The notes: generated from the letters alone by a model not told the origin. A DNA stretch of 64,000 nucleotides from Lepus europaeus (GCF_033115175.1 NC_084830.1:44089409-44153408), one strand, 5' to 3'. Positions 10,898 to 21,345 are shown, counted from the stretch's first letter. Numbers and translations are program-made.

Positions 10898-11149
10898 CTT
10901 TTTTTTTTTTAAGATTTACTTATTTATTTGAAAGGCAGAGGTACAGAGAAGCAGAGGCAGAGAGAGAGGGACAGAGACAGAGACAGAGACAGAGAGAAAG
11001 AGAGGTCTTCCATCCCCTGGCTCACTCCCCAGATGGATGCAATGGCCAGAGCTGGGCTGATCCAAAGCCAGGAGCCAGGAGCTTCTTCTGGGTCTCACAC
11101 ATGGGTGCAGGGGCCCAAGCACTTGGGCCATCTTCTTTTGCTTTCCTAG
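10898..11149 (-). mobile_element. CSINE, truncated, inside MLT1 LTR
   Basis: T run, (GACA)n region and body, truncated before the B-box at 'cttttgctttcctag'. Target duplication ttggccaa at 10890-10897 and 11150-11157. Loss of the tRNA-like head means no internal pol III promoter. Confidence 0.92.
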
Positions 11150-11305
11150 TTGGCCAATATCTTGACTACAGCCTGAGTTAGAGGATCATGCTGAGCTGTG
11201 CTTGGATTCCCGACTTTTAGAAACTGGGAGATAATAAATGCATGCTGAATGAAATTGATGAGTTTTGGGATAATCTGTTACACAACAGTAGATAACTAAT
11301 ACATA
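11150..11305 (+). mobile_element. MLT1-like LTR, right part
   Basis: 'aatatcttgactacagcctg', 'gaaactgggagataataaat' and 'agataactaatacat' form the 3' end of an MLT1 LTR, continuing the part before the SINE. Confidence 0.8.
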
Positions 11306-11876
11306 AAGGAATTTTAAATTATGTTTATATTTTCAGTGTTCTTACTCTCAACTTTTTTATTTTTCTCAAAATAATTTCAGTTGACTAAGCACAAATCTGG
11401 CATTCGGAAGCTTCTCTCTTATACTTCTGCCTTTTATTTGTGGCTGACTATAAAGAGATAACAATGGTGTTTTATAACAACTGATTTTGTGTCAGAGAAT
11501 TCTGTTTGTTCTCTTTTGAATTATTTAAAATGTTTGAGTAATGACTTATTTATTATCAAGATGCCCTTAAGATAGTTTTTTTATAATACCTTAGATTATT
11601 TGTTTTAAAAGAAATTTTAGAAATGATAGCTATTTTAACCCCTTTTTCAGTGAAGACTGAAATTGGAGTCATAGCTTAACTGATTGAAGGAAATTAACCA
11701 TGTGAAGGTATTCCGTGGGTGAATTTTGTAAAATAATCACTTTATTAAGGAAAAAAAAAAAAAGATCTTTTGTGAGGGAATCACTCCCTTTGAAAAGAAG
11801 TACAAGGATAAACTTTAATAGGACAACCTCATAGGTTCCTGATGGGGACCATTCCTCATTGTCTGTGTCTAGCAAT
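11306..11876. other. AT-rich unique sequence
   Basis: No gene, no recognised repeat. A 12-base A run lies near 11751. Confidence 0.5.
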
Positions 11877-11892
11877 TAAATAAGTAAATGTT

Positions 11893-12202
11893 GGGGCCGG
11901 CACTGTGGCGCAGCAGGTTGTCTGCAGCGCTGACATCCTATATGGGCACTGGTTGGAGTCCTGGCTGCTCCACTTCTGATCCAGCTCCCTACAAATGAAT
12001 CTGGGAAAGTGGAAGAAGATGGCTCAAGCCCTTGGGTCCTTGTACCCATGTGGGAGACCCAGGAATCTCCAGACTCCTGGCTTCGTGTCGGCACAGTTCT
12101 GGCCGTTGCAGCCATCTAGGGAGTGAATGAGTGGATGGAAGATCTCTTTCTCTGTCTCTGTAACTATTCCTTTCAAATAAATAAAATAAATATTTGAAAA
12201 AA
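11893..12202 (+). mobile_element. CSINE, full length
   Basis: Starts ggggccggcactgtggcgc, with a near-perfect A-box region, a B-box region gttggagtcctgg and an AAAT tail. Target copies aaataagtaaat flank both sides. Confidence 0.94.
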
Positions 12203-12218
12203 TAAATAAGTAAATTTT

Positions 12219-12744
12219 AACTGAAAGAATGTTTGACAGGGACAAAAATATTAGTTACACTTTCAGTCTTTCTCCCTTCTGCTTGGTTCAGTCAAGACTA
12301 GTTAGAAGAAATTATTCATAGGAACCATAGGTAGGAAGGAAAAGAAACCAGAAACTAAAAACATACAAAAGAAAAGCACAAAGCAGAGAAGTTTATGGAT
12401 TTAAGTTCCTTATATTTAGGTAACTGAAGCCTGGTCATTGAGGTGTTTCAACTGATGGAGTTCACCCGGTTCTTAGTGCTGATTCCTTTCTGTCCCTTAG
12501 CTCTGTCTAAGCGTTCGCTGTCTTAACCAATCACTGCTGTGTTTTGAAAGATCTTCAGCTTCTGCTGGACTCATGTTTGTGTATAACAGAAAATATTCCC
12601 CTTTAAAACTGATGAGAAGGAGGGTAGATTTGATGTGGAACACATTTTTATTTTGCTGTAGTCCATAGCAGTTTGAACTATAGCATACTCATTATTTATT
12701 ACATACAGCATTGGCCCATTATTTTACTCTTTTATGAATGAATG

Positions 12745-12782
<38 letters not shown>

Positions 12783-12873
12783 GTATTTTCAACAAAACTC
12801 TTCTTAAAGAGCAAGGAACATATCTTCTATATGTCCCCTGGTAGGGTTATGTTTATATAAAATTCATGTAGAC
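12219..12873. other. Unique sequence with (TA)n
   Basis: No gene seen. A (TA)n dinucleotide array of about 14 units occupies 12750-12778. Confidence 0.5.
12750..12778. repeat. (TA)n microsatellite
   Basis: Uninterrupted alternating TA of about 14 units in AT-rich surroundings. Likely length-variable. Confidence 0.95.
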
Positions 12874-13094
12874 CAGAGGTTCTCAAAGTGTGATCTGGGT
12901 ACTTCTGAGGGGTACCTGAAACCCTTTCAAGGAATCCACAAGATCAAAATTACCATAAAACAGTGTTCAGACATATGTTTGCATTTTGCATTTTTATTGT
13001 CTCCTGAGCATATTATGGAATGTTCTGGATGCATGTAATGTATGGGGATCACTTGTATGTTCTTGTGTTTTAAACATTTCTCAGTTTTAGTTTC
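12874..13094. mobile_element. hAT DNA transposon relic, left part
   Basis: Starts with terminal repeat cagaggttctcaaagtg, followed by 'ggggtacctgaaaccctttc', a pattern of a non-autonomous hAT (Zaphod/Charlie-like) element. It continues after the CSINE at 13095-13429. Confidence 0.8.
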
Positions 13095-13429
13095 TTTTTT
13101 AAAAAAGATTTTATTTATTTGAAAGTCAGAGTTACACAGAGAGAAGAGAGGCAGAGAGTGAGAGAGAGGTTTTCCATCCGATGGTTTACTCCCCAATTGG
13201 CGGCAATGGCCGGAGCTGTGCCAATCCAAAGCCAGGAGCCAGGAGCTTCTTCTGGGTCTCCCATGTAGGTGCAGGGGCCCAAGGACTTGGGCCATCTTCT
13301 ACTGCTTTCCCAGGCCACAGCAGAGAGCTGGATCAGAAGAGGAGCAGCCGGGGTTAGAACTGGTGCCCATATGGGATGCTGGCGCTTCAGGCAAGGGCAT
13401 TAACCTGCTGAGCCACAGCGCCGGCCCCA
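13095..13429 (-). mobile_element. CSINE inside a hAT relic
   Basis: Full antisense copy with a near-consensus head (cacagcgccggccccat). Target duplication tcagttttagtttc (13081-13094) and tcagttttactttc (13430-13443), one mismatch. Confidence 0.95.
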
Positions 13430-13537
13430 TCAGTTTTACTTTCATAATATTCATAGATACAACCCACAGCGGTGAAAGCATTTTAAGGTTTTCAGAGTGT
13501 AAAGTGGTCCTAAGACCAAACAGTTTGGGAACTGCTG
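13430..13537. mobile_element. hAT DNA transposon relic, right part
   Basis: Ends with tttgggaactgctg, the inverted counterpart of the left terminus. Flanks atgtagac (12866-12873) and gtgtagat (13538-13545) match at 6 of 8 bases, supporting an 8-base hAT target duplication across the whole 12874-13537 element. Confidence 0.82.
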
Positions 13538-13782
13538 GTGTAGATAATTATACATCGAACTGAAAGTGAATCCATCTGGTCTTATCGATCATTTTCCTGA
13601 GTCTGCAGTGGGGCCTGGAATTCTCTGCTTTCATTGCAACCTGACCCAAAGGAAACCACAAAAGACAGAGATCACATATTTATTGGAATAGAGGAAGTTT
13701 AATACAAAGACTCATTCACTATAATAGAGGATTACAGGAACAAGGGACTGGCTAATAAGAAGCAAAGGGACCTCCAAGGCTT

Positions 13783-14085
13783 GTGTCCCTCAGAATTCCT
13801 ATGTTGAGATTCTAATCTCCAAAGTAGTAGTGTTTGAAAGTGGACCCCCCTAGGATAGGACAGGCGGTTGCGCTTTAATAAAAAAGGCTTGAGGAACCTG
13901 TTCACCCTGTGCAGTATGTCGGGACATAGCGAGAAGAGGCCAGCTGTGGGTCATCCGTGGAAATGGGCCCTTAGCAGACATCTAAGCTGCAGTGCCTGAT
14001 CCTAGACCTCCCTGCCTTCAGAATGGGAGAAGTACATCTGTTGTCCATTAGCCACCCGTGTATGGTATTTCATTACAGCTGCTCA
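13783..14085 (+). mobile_element. MLT1-like MaLR LTR, sense
   Basis: 'gtgtccctcagaattcctat', 'ttgagattctaatctcc', 'agcgagaagaggccagc' and 'ggtatttcattacagctgct' appear in the order of a sense MLT1 LTR. Opposite in orientation to the LTR at 3794. Confidence 0.8.
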
Positions 14086-14862
14086 CAGTGGCAACAGTAG
14101 GAATGGCAGATACCAGGAGCACTGAGGTGTAGCATCCAGGGAATGGGCCCCACAAGACCATGTTCCAGACCTTACTGGAGAGAAAACAGCTGAATGACAG
14201 AGAGGTTGCTGTGGGTCCACGCTGGCAGAACTTACTAGAAATCTGTCCTTTCTGGAACTTTCCAGAAATCCTCCCCTTAGGTTGCAGAGGCAGCTGTTCA
14301 TGGTGAGGTGTATGGGGGTGGGGGACACATTGAAGAAAAGCTGCCTGGAGAAGGGGTGGGGTATGGCAGGAGGGAAAGTCTCAGTCAATGGGTGCTACTG
14401 GTGCTGAGCGTGCAGGAGCTATGCACATTGCAGCAGCTGCACACCACGGAAGCTGCCCATGAGGCAGGATCCAGAGAAGCTACCCTGGTGCAGGAACCAC
14501 AGAGGGAACACAAGCTTGAGTCAACCAGAGAGGAAAAGCTTTCTCTTTTACTATGTCTCTCTAGCACCCTCTATTGATGAAGTTTAGCATCATAACATCT
14601 GGTGAAGAAACATATTAGGGACTAGCTGTATTTTAACAGAACAGGCAATGAAGGATGAATTTGGAACTGAGAAGAAATAAAATGACACATGGCACACTCA
14701 CTTTCCCTTAATATGTAGTTTATAAGATATTACTGTGTCTCTTAAAATTCTTGTTGTTTTCTTTGTACGGAAATCTATTCATTCAACAACTATTTATCCA
14801 GTGATTGTAACATTCTAGGTACTTAATTGAAGTGCACATTGTAGTATGTTGCTTGGTAACAA
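14086..14862. other. Unassigned, probably decayed repeat
   Basis: GC-moderate stretch with short open frames on both strands but no protein resemblance. 'agcaccctctattgatgaag' resembles text common in old retroelement internal regions. No gene call made. Confidence 0.35.
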
Positions 14863-14876
14863 TTCCTTCACTTTTT

Positions 14877-15204
14877 AAAAAATATTTATTTATTTGAAAG
14901 TCAGAGTTACACAGAGAGAGGAGATGCAGAGAAAGAGAGAGAGAGCCTCTGTCCACTGGATCACTCCCCAAATGGCCACAATGGCTAGAGCTGGGCTGAT
15001 CCCAAGCCAGGAGTCAGGAGCTTCCTCCGGGTCTCTCACGTGGGTGCAGGGACCCAAGGACTTGGGCCATCTTCTACTGCTTTCCCAGGCCATAGCAGAG
15101 AGCTGGATCAGAAGTGGAGTGGCCAGGACTGGAACCGAAGTCCATCTGGGATGTTGGCACTGCAGGTGGTGGCTTTACCCACTATGCCACAGCACCAGTT
15201 CCAG
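14877..15204 (-). mobile_element. CSINE, full length
   Basis: Complete antisense copy. Target duplication ttccttcacttttt at 14863-14876 and 15205-15218. Confidence 0.94.
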
Positions 15205-15240
15205 TTCCTTCACTTTTTTCTTAATAATAGAAACCCATTT

Positions 15241-15563
15241 TTTTTTAAAAAAGATTTTATTTGTTTGAGAGGTAGACTTACAGACAGAGAGGAGAGAGAG
15301 AGAGGTCTTCCATCGTCTGGTTCACTCCCAAAATGGCCTCACCAGCCAGAGCTGGGCCAATCTGAAGCCAGGAGCAAGGAGCTTCTTCAGGTCTCCCATG
15401 TGGGTACAGGGGCCTAGGCACTTGGGCCATCTTCTACTAATTTCTCAGGCCATAGTAGAGAGCTGGACTGGAAGAGGAAAAGCTGGGACTAGAACTGGTG
15501 CCCATACAGGATGCCGGCGCCACAGGCGGAGGATTAACCTACTGCGCCACAGTGCTGGCCCCA
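15241..15563 (-). mobile_element. CSINE, full length
   Basis: T run, aagattttatttgtttgaga, body, antisense B-box 'ggactagaactgg' and a head ending cagtgctggcccc. Target copies around aacccattt/aacccaattt. Only about 20 bases separate it from the previous SINE. Confidence 0.93.
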
Positions 15564-15766
15564 CAACCCAATTTTGTGCTTCTCCCTATGATTTTCCATG
15601 TCAGAGGCTACAGGGAAGTCTGGGCCCGATCTCAGTTGCAAGCCCAGTTCCTGAGGTGAATTATAGTTGGTCTAACAAGTTCGGATGATCGCCTTTCCTT
15701 TGCCAGCACTGGGCTGTGACACACTTTTGGCTTTGAGGATAGGTTTTTCTATTATCTTAAAAAATG

Positions 15767-15807
15767 GAGGACGGGCATTTGGTGCAGGGGTTATGATGTT
15801 AGTTGGG
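15767..15807 (+). mobile_element. Old CSINE, left part (split)
   Basis: 'ggacgggcatttggtgcagg' is the head of a diverged C-repeat. It is interrupted at 15808 by a younger CSINE and resumes at 16139. Confidence 0.75.
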
Positions 15808-16138
15808 GGCTGGGCAGCACTGTGACATAGCAGGTAAAGCCTCTGCCTGCAGTGCCAGCATCCTATATGGGCGCTGATTTGAGTCCTGGCTACTCTGTTT
15901 CTGGTCCAGATTACTGCTAATGTGCTTGGGAAAACAGCAGAAAATGGCCCAAGTACTTGGGCCCCTGCACCCACTTGGGAGACCTGGAGGAGGATCCTGG
16001 CTCCTGCCTTCAGATTGGCCCAGCTATGGCTGTTGTGGCTATTTAGAGAGTGAACCAGTGGATGGAAGATCTCTCTGTCTCTGCCTCTCTCTCTCTGTAA
16101 CTCTGCCTTTCAAATAAAATAAATAAATCTTTAAAAAA
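15808..16138 (+). mobile_element. CSINE nested in an older CSINE
   Basis: Full sense copy with a (CT)n region and AAAT tail. Target copies atgttagttggg (15796-15807) and atgttaattggg (16139-16150) show it landed inside the older element. Confidence 0.92.
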
Positions 16139-16442
16139 ATGTTAATTGGGATGCCTGTCTCTCATATCAGAGTGTATAGAATCGAGTCCCAACTCCACTT
16201 CCAATCTAGATTCCTGCTACTATGGGCTGCAGGATGCAGCAGCAGATGACTCAAGTATTTGGGTCCTTGCCACCCATGTGAAAGACCTAGATGGTGTTCT
16301 CAGCTCGTGATCTGGGCCTGGCCCAGACCTGGCTGCTGCAGCCATTTTGGGGGTGAGTCAGTGAATGGAAGATCTGTCTGCCTATCTGTCTATCTATGTC
16401 TCTCTCTGTTCCTCTGCCCTTCAAATAAATAAATCTTGTTTA
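16139..16442 (+). mobile_element. Old CSINE, right part
   Basis: Resumes 'gatgcctgtctctcatatca' and runs through a (TCTA)/(CT) region to an AAAT tail, completing the host SINE begun at 15767. Confidence 0.82.
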
Positions 16443-16458
16443 AAATCATAGAATAATA

Positions 16459-16787
16459 GAGCCAGTGCCGTGGCTCAATAGGCTAATCCTTTGCCTTGTG
16501 GCGCCGGCACACCGGGTTCTAGTCCTGGTCAGGGCACCGGATTCTGTCCCGGTTGCCCCTCTTCCAGGCCAGCTCTCTGCTATGGCCCGGGAGTGCAGTG
16601 GAGGATGGCCCAAGTGCTTGGGCCCTGCACCCGCATGGGAGACCAGGAGAAGCACCTGGTTCCTGCCTTCGGATCAGCGCGGTGCGCCGGCCGTGGCAGC
16701 CATTGGAGGGTGAACCAACGGCAAAGGAAGACCTTTCTCTCTGTCTCTCTCTCTCACTGTCCACTCTGCCTGTCAAAAAAAAAAAAA
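16459..16787 (+). mobile_element. Young-type CSINE
   Basis: Head 'agccagtgccgtggctcaat', extra ccggttgcccc block and ending ctgcctgtcaaa plus poly-A. Target copies aaatcatagaataata (16443-16458) and aaatcatagaaaaata (16788-16803). It inserted at the tail of the older CSINE. Confidence 0.95.
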
Positions 16788-16803
16788 AAATCATAGAAAA
16801 ATA

Positions 16804-17147
16804 AAAATTAAAAATGGTGGTATTTTTAGGAGAAGTCATTCTCTTCTGTCGCTGCACATTGTCATGTCCCCATGTGATGTTGGAGGGGGAGGGGATTCTG
16901 AGGAGACTTTGCTGTGCAGAGCAGATCAGAAACTGGAAGTCCATTGGATAATTATTCTTCCCAGAAATACCTACTTCTAGGCTTCTTATTTTAAAAATCA
17001 TTGTGAATTGTTATTTTAGGTTAACTGATATGCTAGATCCTTCAGATGAGAAAAGTGGGTAAGATTTTGTCTTTATTCCAACACTTCCAGCCTGGTCAGA
17101 GAAACGAGTAAGTGAAATGCAGTTGAAGACGGTTATGGTAACAGCAG
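16804..17147. other. Unique sequence
   Basis: No gene or repeat recognised. Confidence 0.5.
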
Positions 17148-17450
17148 TCGGGGGCGGGGGGGGGGGGGGCAGACAGCTAGCCGCGTGTGTAAAATGCTCA
17201 CATCCCATGCTGCAGTGCCTACTTCAGCTACGGCTGCTGGCTCCAGCTACCCAAGAGGCAACAATGATGGCTCAAGTAATTGGGTTCCTGACACCCATGT
17301 GGAGAGAGCCTGGATTGAGTTTTTGATTCTTGGCTCTGGCCCAGGCCCAGTCCTGGCCATTGTAGATATCTGGGGAGTGAACCAGCAGGTGGGAGCTATG
17401 TCAGTCTCTCTTTTTCTCAAACAAACAGTGATTTTAAAAATATATAAAAA
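17148..17450 (+). mobile_element. CSINE, old copy
   Basis: A diverged sense copy begins in a G run (17149-17170, mostly G) and carries 'atgatggctcaagtaattgg', 'ggccattgtagatatctggg' and a weak A-rich tail. Confidence 0.78.
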
Positions 17451-17562
17451 AAGAAGACAGTAATTGAATTCAGATGCAATGTGCTATTTCTAGGATAACT
17501 ATAAGACTACTTCAAAATGTTCATTGAAGGATGTTTATATTGGTGCAGAAAATGTTGAAATC

Positions 17563-17721
17563 GAGGATGGTCATTTGGTCTAGGGGTTGAGGTGCGGGTT
17601 AGACTAACCCTGTCCCAGGTCAGGGGACCCGTGCTGGATACCTGGCTCTGCTCCTGATTCTAGCTCCCTGCTAATGCAGACACTGAGAAGTAGTGATGGT
17701 GGCTCAAGCGTTGGATTTTTT
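17563..17721 (+). mobile_element. Old CSINE, interrupted
   Basis: 'gaggatggtcatttggtcta' to 'ggctcaagcgttgg' is the 5' half of an old C-repeat. A young CSINE follows at once; I cannot recognise the missing 3' half beyond it. Confidence 0.7.
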
Positions 17722-17737
17722 TTAATCTTAATTTTCT

Positions 17738-18078
17738 TTCTTTCTTTTCTTTTTTTTTTTTTTTGACAAGCAGAGTGGATAGTGAGAGAGAGACAGAGAG
17801 AAAGGTCTTCCTTTTTGCCGTTGGTTCACCCTCCAATGGCCACCGCGGCCGACGCACCACACTGATCCGAAGCCAGGAGCCAGGTGCTTCTCCTGGTCTC
17901 CCATGCGGGTGCAGGGCCCAAGCACTTGGGCCATCCTCCACTGCCTTCCCGGCCATAGCAGAGAGCTGGCCTGGAAGAGGGGCAACCGGGACAGAATCCG
18001 GCACCCCAACCGGGACTAGAACCCGGTGTGCCGGAGCCACAAGGCGGAGGATTAGCCTGTTAAGGCACGGTGCCGGCC
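17738..18078 (-). mobile_element. Young-type CSINE with perfect target duplication
   Basis: Antisense young copy: TTTC/T run, 'gacaagcagagtggatagtg', the duplicated block (accgggacagaatccgg, then ccgggactagaacccgg) and a head ending ggtgccggcc. A perfect 16-base target duplication ttaatcttaattttct lies at 17722-17737 and 18079-18094. Confidence 0.97.
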
Positions 18079-18274
18079 TTAATCTTAATTTTCTACTGCT
18101 AAAATTGAGGGTGTATGTATTCAGTTGCAAAGAATGTGCTTTTTGTTATTGGAAGGAAGTTAGTCCCAAATCGCAGTTACCCCTCAGATTTCTCTTAGAT
18201 TACTCAGCTGAGAATCCTCCTTCCCCATGTCATTTTGTTCTCTCCCAGATTTCAATATCTAACCTCACCAGGTA

Positions 18275-18450
18275 GTTACTGATTCCTTTTCTTATGTTTG
18301 CCCAACTAGAATGAGGGCAGAAATTAGTATCTATTAGGCCTCCCACAGGCAGAAGTTGCTGACAATTGGCTATTTGCCTCACTGATAAATCCCGAGTGCC
18401 TGGAACAGTAGCTGGCATACTTCAGTGCTTAGTAAGTACTTGTTGCCTCA
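18275..18450. mobile_element. L2-like fragment
   Basis: 'actagaatgagggcagaaat', 'cccgagtgcctggaacagta' and 'gcttagtaagtacttgttg' follow the pattern of the ancient L2 3' end. Assigned on pattern only. Confidence 0.5.
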
Positions 18451-18463
18451 CGCAGGGGAATGA

Positions 18464-18595
18464 GGGCTGGCTTTGGAGTCACCAGGGCCACGGGTTAGAA
18501 GGCAGGCTTTCTGTATGGCCTGGGGAGCCCCCTTTACCCCTGTGAACCTGCTTCCCCACCTATAACATGGAAGTGACGGTGACACACAAGGGAGA
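18464..18595 (-). mobile_element. MIR fragment, antisense
   Basis: 'ggctttggagtcaccagggc', then 'cctgcttccccacctataac', follow the antisense MIR core order (gagtcagac...cctcatctgtaaaat). Confidence 0.5.
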
Positions 18596-19330
18596 CACTG
18601 TAGGCCAATGGAGACCTCCAGACCCCATTGGAGCCACACAATGATTGCTAGTCTCCTCCCTCTGCGCATCCTGGGAGGACCTCAGAGGTTTGTCTGATAG
18701 CGTTCATCCTCCTCCACAAGCCTTTATGGGTGTTAGCAGTCAGGGTTTCAATAGGACATCCTCTGGAGGGCACACTCAGATTAGGTCCAGTGCAGCAGGG
18801 ATTCGTTACCAAGGGCCCTCTGAGGAAGGCTGGGATACAGGAGAACACAGAGAGAAGGAATGAAGGGCAAAGCAGGGCACGCACAGCCCCTAGGCTGAAG
18901 GGATGAGTGGAAGGAAGGAGAGTAGTGATTTCACTTCACGAGGAACACAGCCAGCCCTAGGTGACCACCCAGGAAGGGAGCCAGGAACCAAACACCCTTG
19001 CACCACTTTCTCCCCTTTAAGATCTCCTCCTAGTCTCCTATCGACAGACCCAACCAGAAGCCAGAAGGCCGAGGAACCCAATGAGTCTGCCATCCAGGTC
19101 AGCCCTCAGGGCAGGGACAGGGAGAGAAAGGAGCATGAATGTGGGGGAGCAAACCCAGGGCAGGGACTGGAAGAGAAAGGAGCATGAATGTGGGGGAGCA
19201 AAAGGAAGCTCTGTAGCCCAGCACTCTGACTAGGAGGCGCGCACATGCTCTGCAAAGGACAGAGAAAAGCAGCAGCTCTCAGTTGGTCACAGTGGATAAG
19301 GATGACAAAATTTTTTATCTTCTTCTTTCT
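18596..19330. other. Unique sequence with short tandem duplication
   Basis: No gene recognised. Open frames on both strands lack family resemblance. A two-copy 49-base-period duplication lies at 19107-19202. Confidence 0.45.
19107..19202. repeat. Two-copy tandem duplication, period 49
   Basis: The block beginning cagggcagggac and ending gtgggggagcaaa occurs at 19107-19153 and again at 19156-19202 with a few mismatches near its start. Confidence 0.93.
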
Positions 19331-19338
19331 TTAAAGAT

Positions 19339-19369
<31 letters not shown>

Positions 19370-19682
19370 TTTGAAAGTCAGAGTTACACAGAGAGAGGAG
19401 AGGCAGAGAGAGAGAGAGAGAGGTCTTCCATCCACTGGTACACTCCCCAACTGGCATCAATGGCCAGAGCTGTGCCGATCTGAAGCCAGGAGCCAGGAGC
19501 TTCTTCTGGGTCTCCCACACGGGTGCCGGGGCCCAAGCACTTGGGCCGTCTTCCACTGCTTTCCCAGGCCTTAGCAGAGAGTGGGACCGGAAGTGGAGCA
19601 GCCGGGTCTCGAACTGGCGCCCATATGGGATGCAGGCGCTTCAGGCCACGGTGTTAACCCGCTGCACCACAATGTCAGCCCC
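19331..19682 (-). mobile_element. CSINE, full length
   Basis: Antisense copy with an expanded ATTT tail (about nine units), (GA)n, antisense B-box 'gtctcgaactggc' and a head ending atgtcagcccc. tcttctttctt recurs on both sides. Confidence 0.95.
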
Positions 19683-19711
19683 TGTCTTCTTTCTTAAAAA
19701 TTTATTTATTT

Positions 19712-20007
19712 GGGACCAGTGTTGTGGCATAGTGGGTTAAGCGCCACTTACAGTGTCAGCATCCCTCATGGCTGCTGGTTCAAGTCCCAGCCACTCTACT
19801 TCCAATCCAGCTCCCTGCTAATGCATCTGAGAAGCAGCAGAGGACCCACATAGGAGACCTGGAAGAAACTCCTGGCTCCTGGCTTTGTCTTGGCCCAGTC
19901 TAGGTCTTTGCGGCCATTTTTGGGAGTGAGCCAGAGGCTGGAAGACCTCTCTCTGTCCACACCCCCCCAACTCTGCCTTTCAAGTAAATAAAATAAATAA
20001 GTAGATA
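19712..20007 (+). mobile_element. CSINE, full length
   Basis: Sense copy 'gggaccagtgttgtggcata' with a C-rich interruption (acccccccaac) in place of part of the CT run, and an AAAT tail. Confidence 0.9.
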
Positions 20008-20020
20008 AAAAGATTGATTT

Positions 20021-20278
20021 GGGAGCTGGTGCTGTGGTGTGGTGGGTAAAGCTGCTGCCTGTATTCCTGGCGTCCCACATGGGTGCCAGTCCTGGGCCTG
20101 GCTGCTCCACTTCTGATCCAGCTGCTATGGCCCAGGGAAGCAGCAGAAGATGGCCCAAGTCCTTGGGCCCCTGCACCTGCATGAGAGACCTGGAAGAAGC
20201 TCCTGGCTCCTGGCTCCTGGCTCAGGTTCGGCTCACCTCTGGCCTTTGCAGTCATTTGGGGAGTAAACGAGCTGGGTG
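20021..20278 (+). mobile_element. CSINE lacking its tail
   Basis: Sense copy from gggagctggtgctgtggtgt to 'ggggagtaaacgagctgggt', where it joins directly to an antisense copy without an A-rich tail. Confidence 0.85.
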
Positions 20279-20567
20279 GGTTACAGAGAGACATACACAG
20301 AGAGATCTTCCATCTGCTGGTTCACTCTCCAAATGTTGCAACAGCTGGGGCTGGGTCAGGCCAAACCAGGAACCAGGAACCTAATGGGGTCTCCCACAGT
20401 GGGTGGCAGGGGCCCAGGTACTTGGATAATGCTCTATTGCCCTCCTGGAAGCATTAACAAGGAGCCAGATTGGAAACAGAGCACCTGGGACAAGAACCTG
20501 TTCCAATATAGAATGTCAGTGTCGCAGACAGTGGCTTAACCTGCTGGACCACACAATACTGGCCTCA
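20279..20567 (-). mobile_element. CSINE lacking its tail, inverted against neighbour
   Basis: Begins within the internal region (ggttacagagagacatacac) and runs to the antisense head 'cacaatactggcc'. With the preceding sense copy it makes a foldback-capable inverted pair of about 250 bases per arm. Confidence 0.83.
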
Positions 20568-20694
20568 AACAGAACTTCTATACAGTGATGTGTCATACAA
20601 AAGTCAGCACAGAGTGCTATGGGCACACATGATATAGTTATCTCCTTTACAACTGAAAGGTAGGGTGGTTCTAGTGTTTTACTGGGAAAGGCTG

Positions 20695-20876
20695 ATTCAT
20701 TTTTATTTGAAAAGCAGGTCTATCTATCTATCTATCTATCTCCCATTTTCTAGTTCACTGTCCCAGTGTCCACAATAATTAGGGCTGAGCCAGGCGAAAA
20801 CCAGAAGCCAGAACGCAATCCAGGTCTTCCATGTGGGTGGCAAGCCAACACTGCTGCCTCCCAGCTACCTCTTATC
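20695..20876 (-). mobile_element. Old CSINE, left part (split)
   Basis: Diverged antisense C-repeat whose internal GA run has become a (TCTA)n array (20719-20741). Interrupted at 20891 by a young CSINE. Confidence 0.8.
20719..20741. repeat. (TCTA)n microsatellite
   Basis: About six TCTA units inside an old SINE. Confidence 0.93.
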
Positions 20877-20890
20877 AGAAAGCTGGAATC

Positions 20891-21235
20891 TTTTTTTTTT
20901 TTTTTTTTGATAGGCAGAGTGGACAGTGAGAGAGAGAGACAGAGAGAAAGGTCTTCCTTTTCTGTTGGTTCACCCCCCAATGGCCACCACGGCCGGTGCA
21001 CTGCAGCCAGCGCACTGCACTGATCCGAAGCCAGGAGCCAGGTGCCTCTCCTGGTCTCCATGTGGGTGCAGGGCCCAAGCACTTGGGCCATCCTCCACTG
21101 CACTCCCTGGCCACAGCAGAGAGCTGGACTGGAAGAGGAGCAACCGGGACAGAATCCGGTGCCCCGACTGGGACTAGAACTCTGGGTGCTGGCGCCGCAG
21201 GCAGAGGATTAGCCTATTGAGCCGTGGCACAGGCC
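20891..21235 (-). mobile_element. Young-type CSINE nested in an old CSINE
   Basis: Antisense young copy with the duplicated block (accgggacagaatccgg, actgggactagaac). A perfect 14-base target duplication agaaagctggaatc lies at 20877-20890 and 21236-21249, and its host is a diverged CSINE. Confidence 0.97.
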
Positions 21236-21249
21236 AGAAAGCTGGAATC

Positions 21250-21345
21250 TGAAGCAGGGCTGGACTGGGAATCAGGCACTCTGATTTGGGCTCCAAATGT
21301 TCCAAGCAGCATCTTAACCAGTGTACCAAACACCTGCCTGGAGTG
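21250..21345 (-). mobile_element. Old CSINE, right part
   Basis: Continues the host SINE after the young insertion: 'gactgggaatcaggcactct', 'catcttaaccagtgtaccaa' and a diverged head. Confidence 0.75.

Noticed and set aside
11893..11970. tRNA gene
   Set aside because: CSINE heads are tRNA-derived and keep A/B-box-like text, but they lack a complete cloverleaf and continue into SINE bodies.
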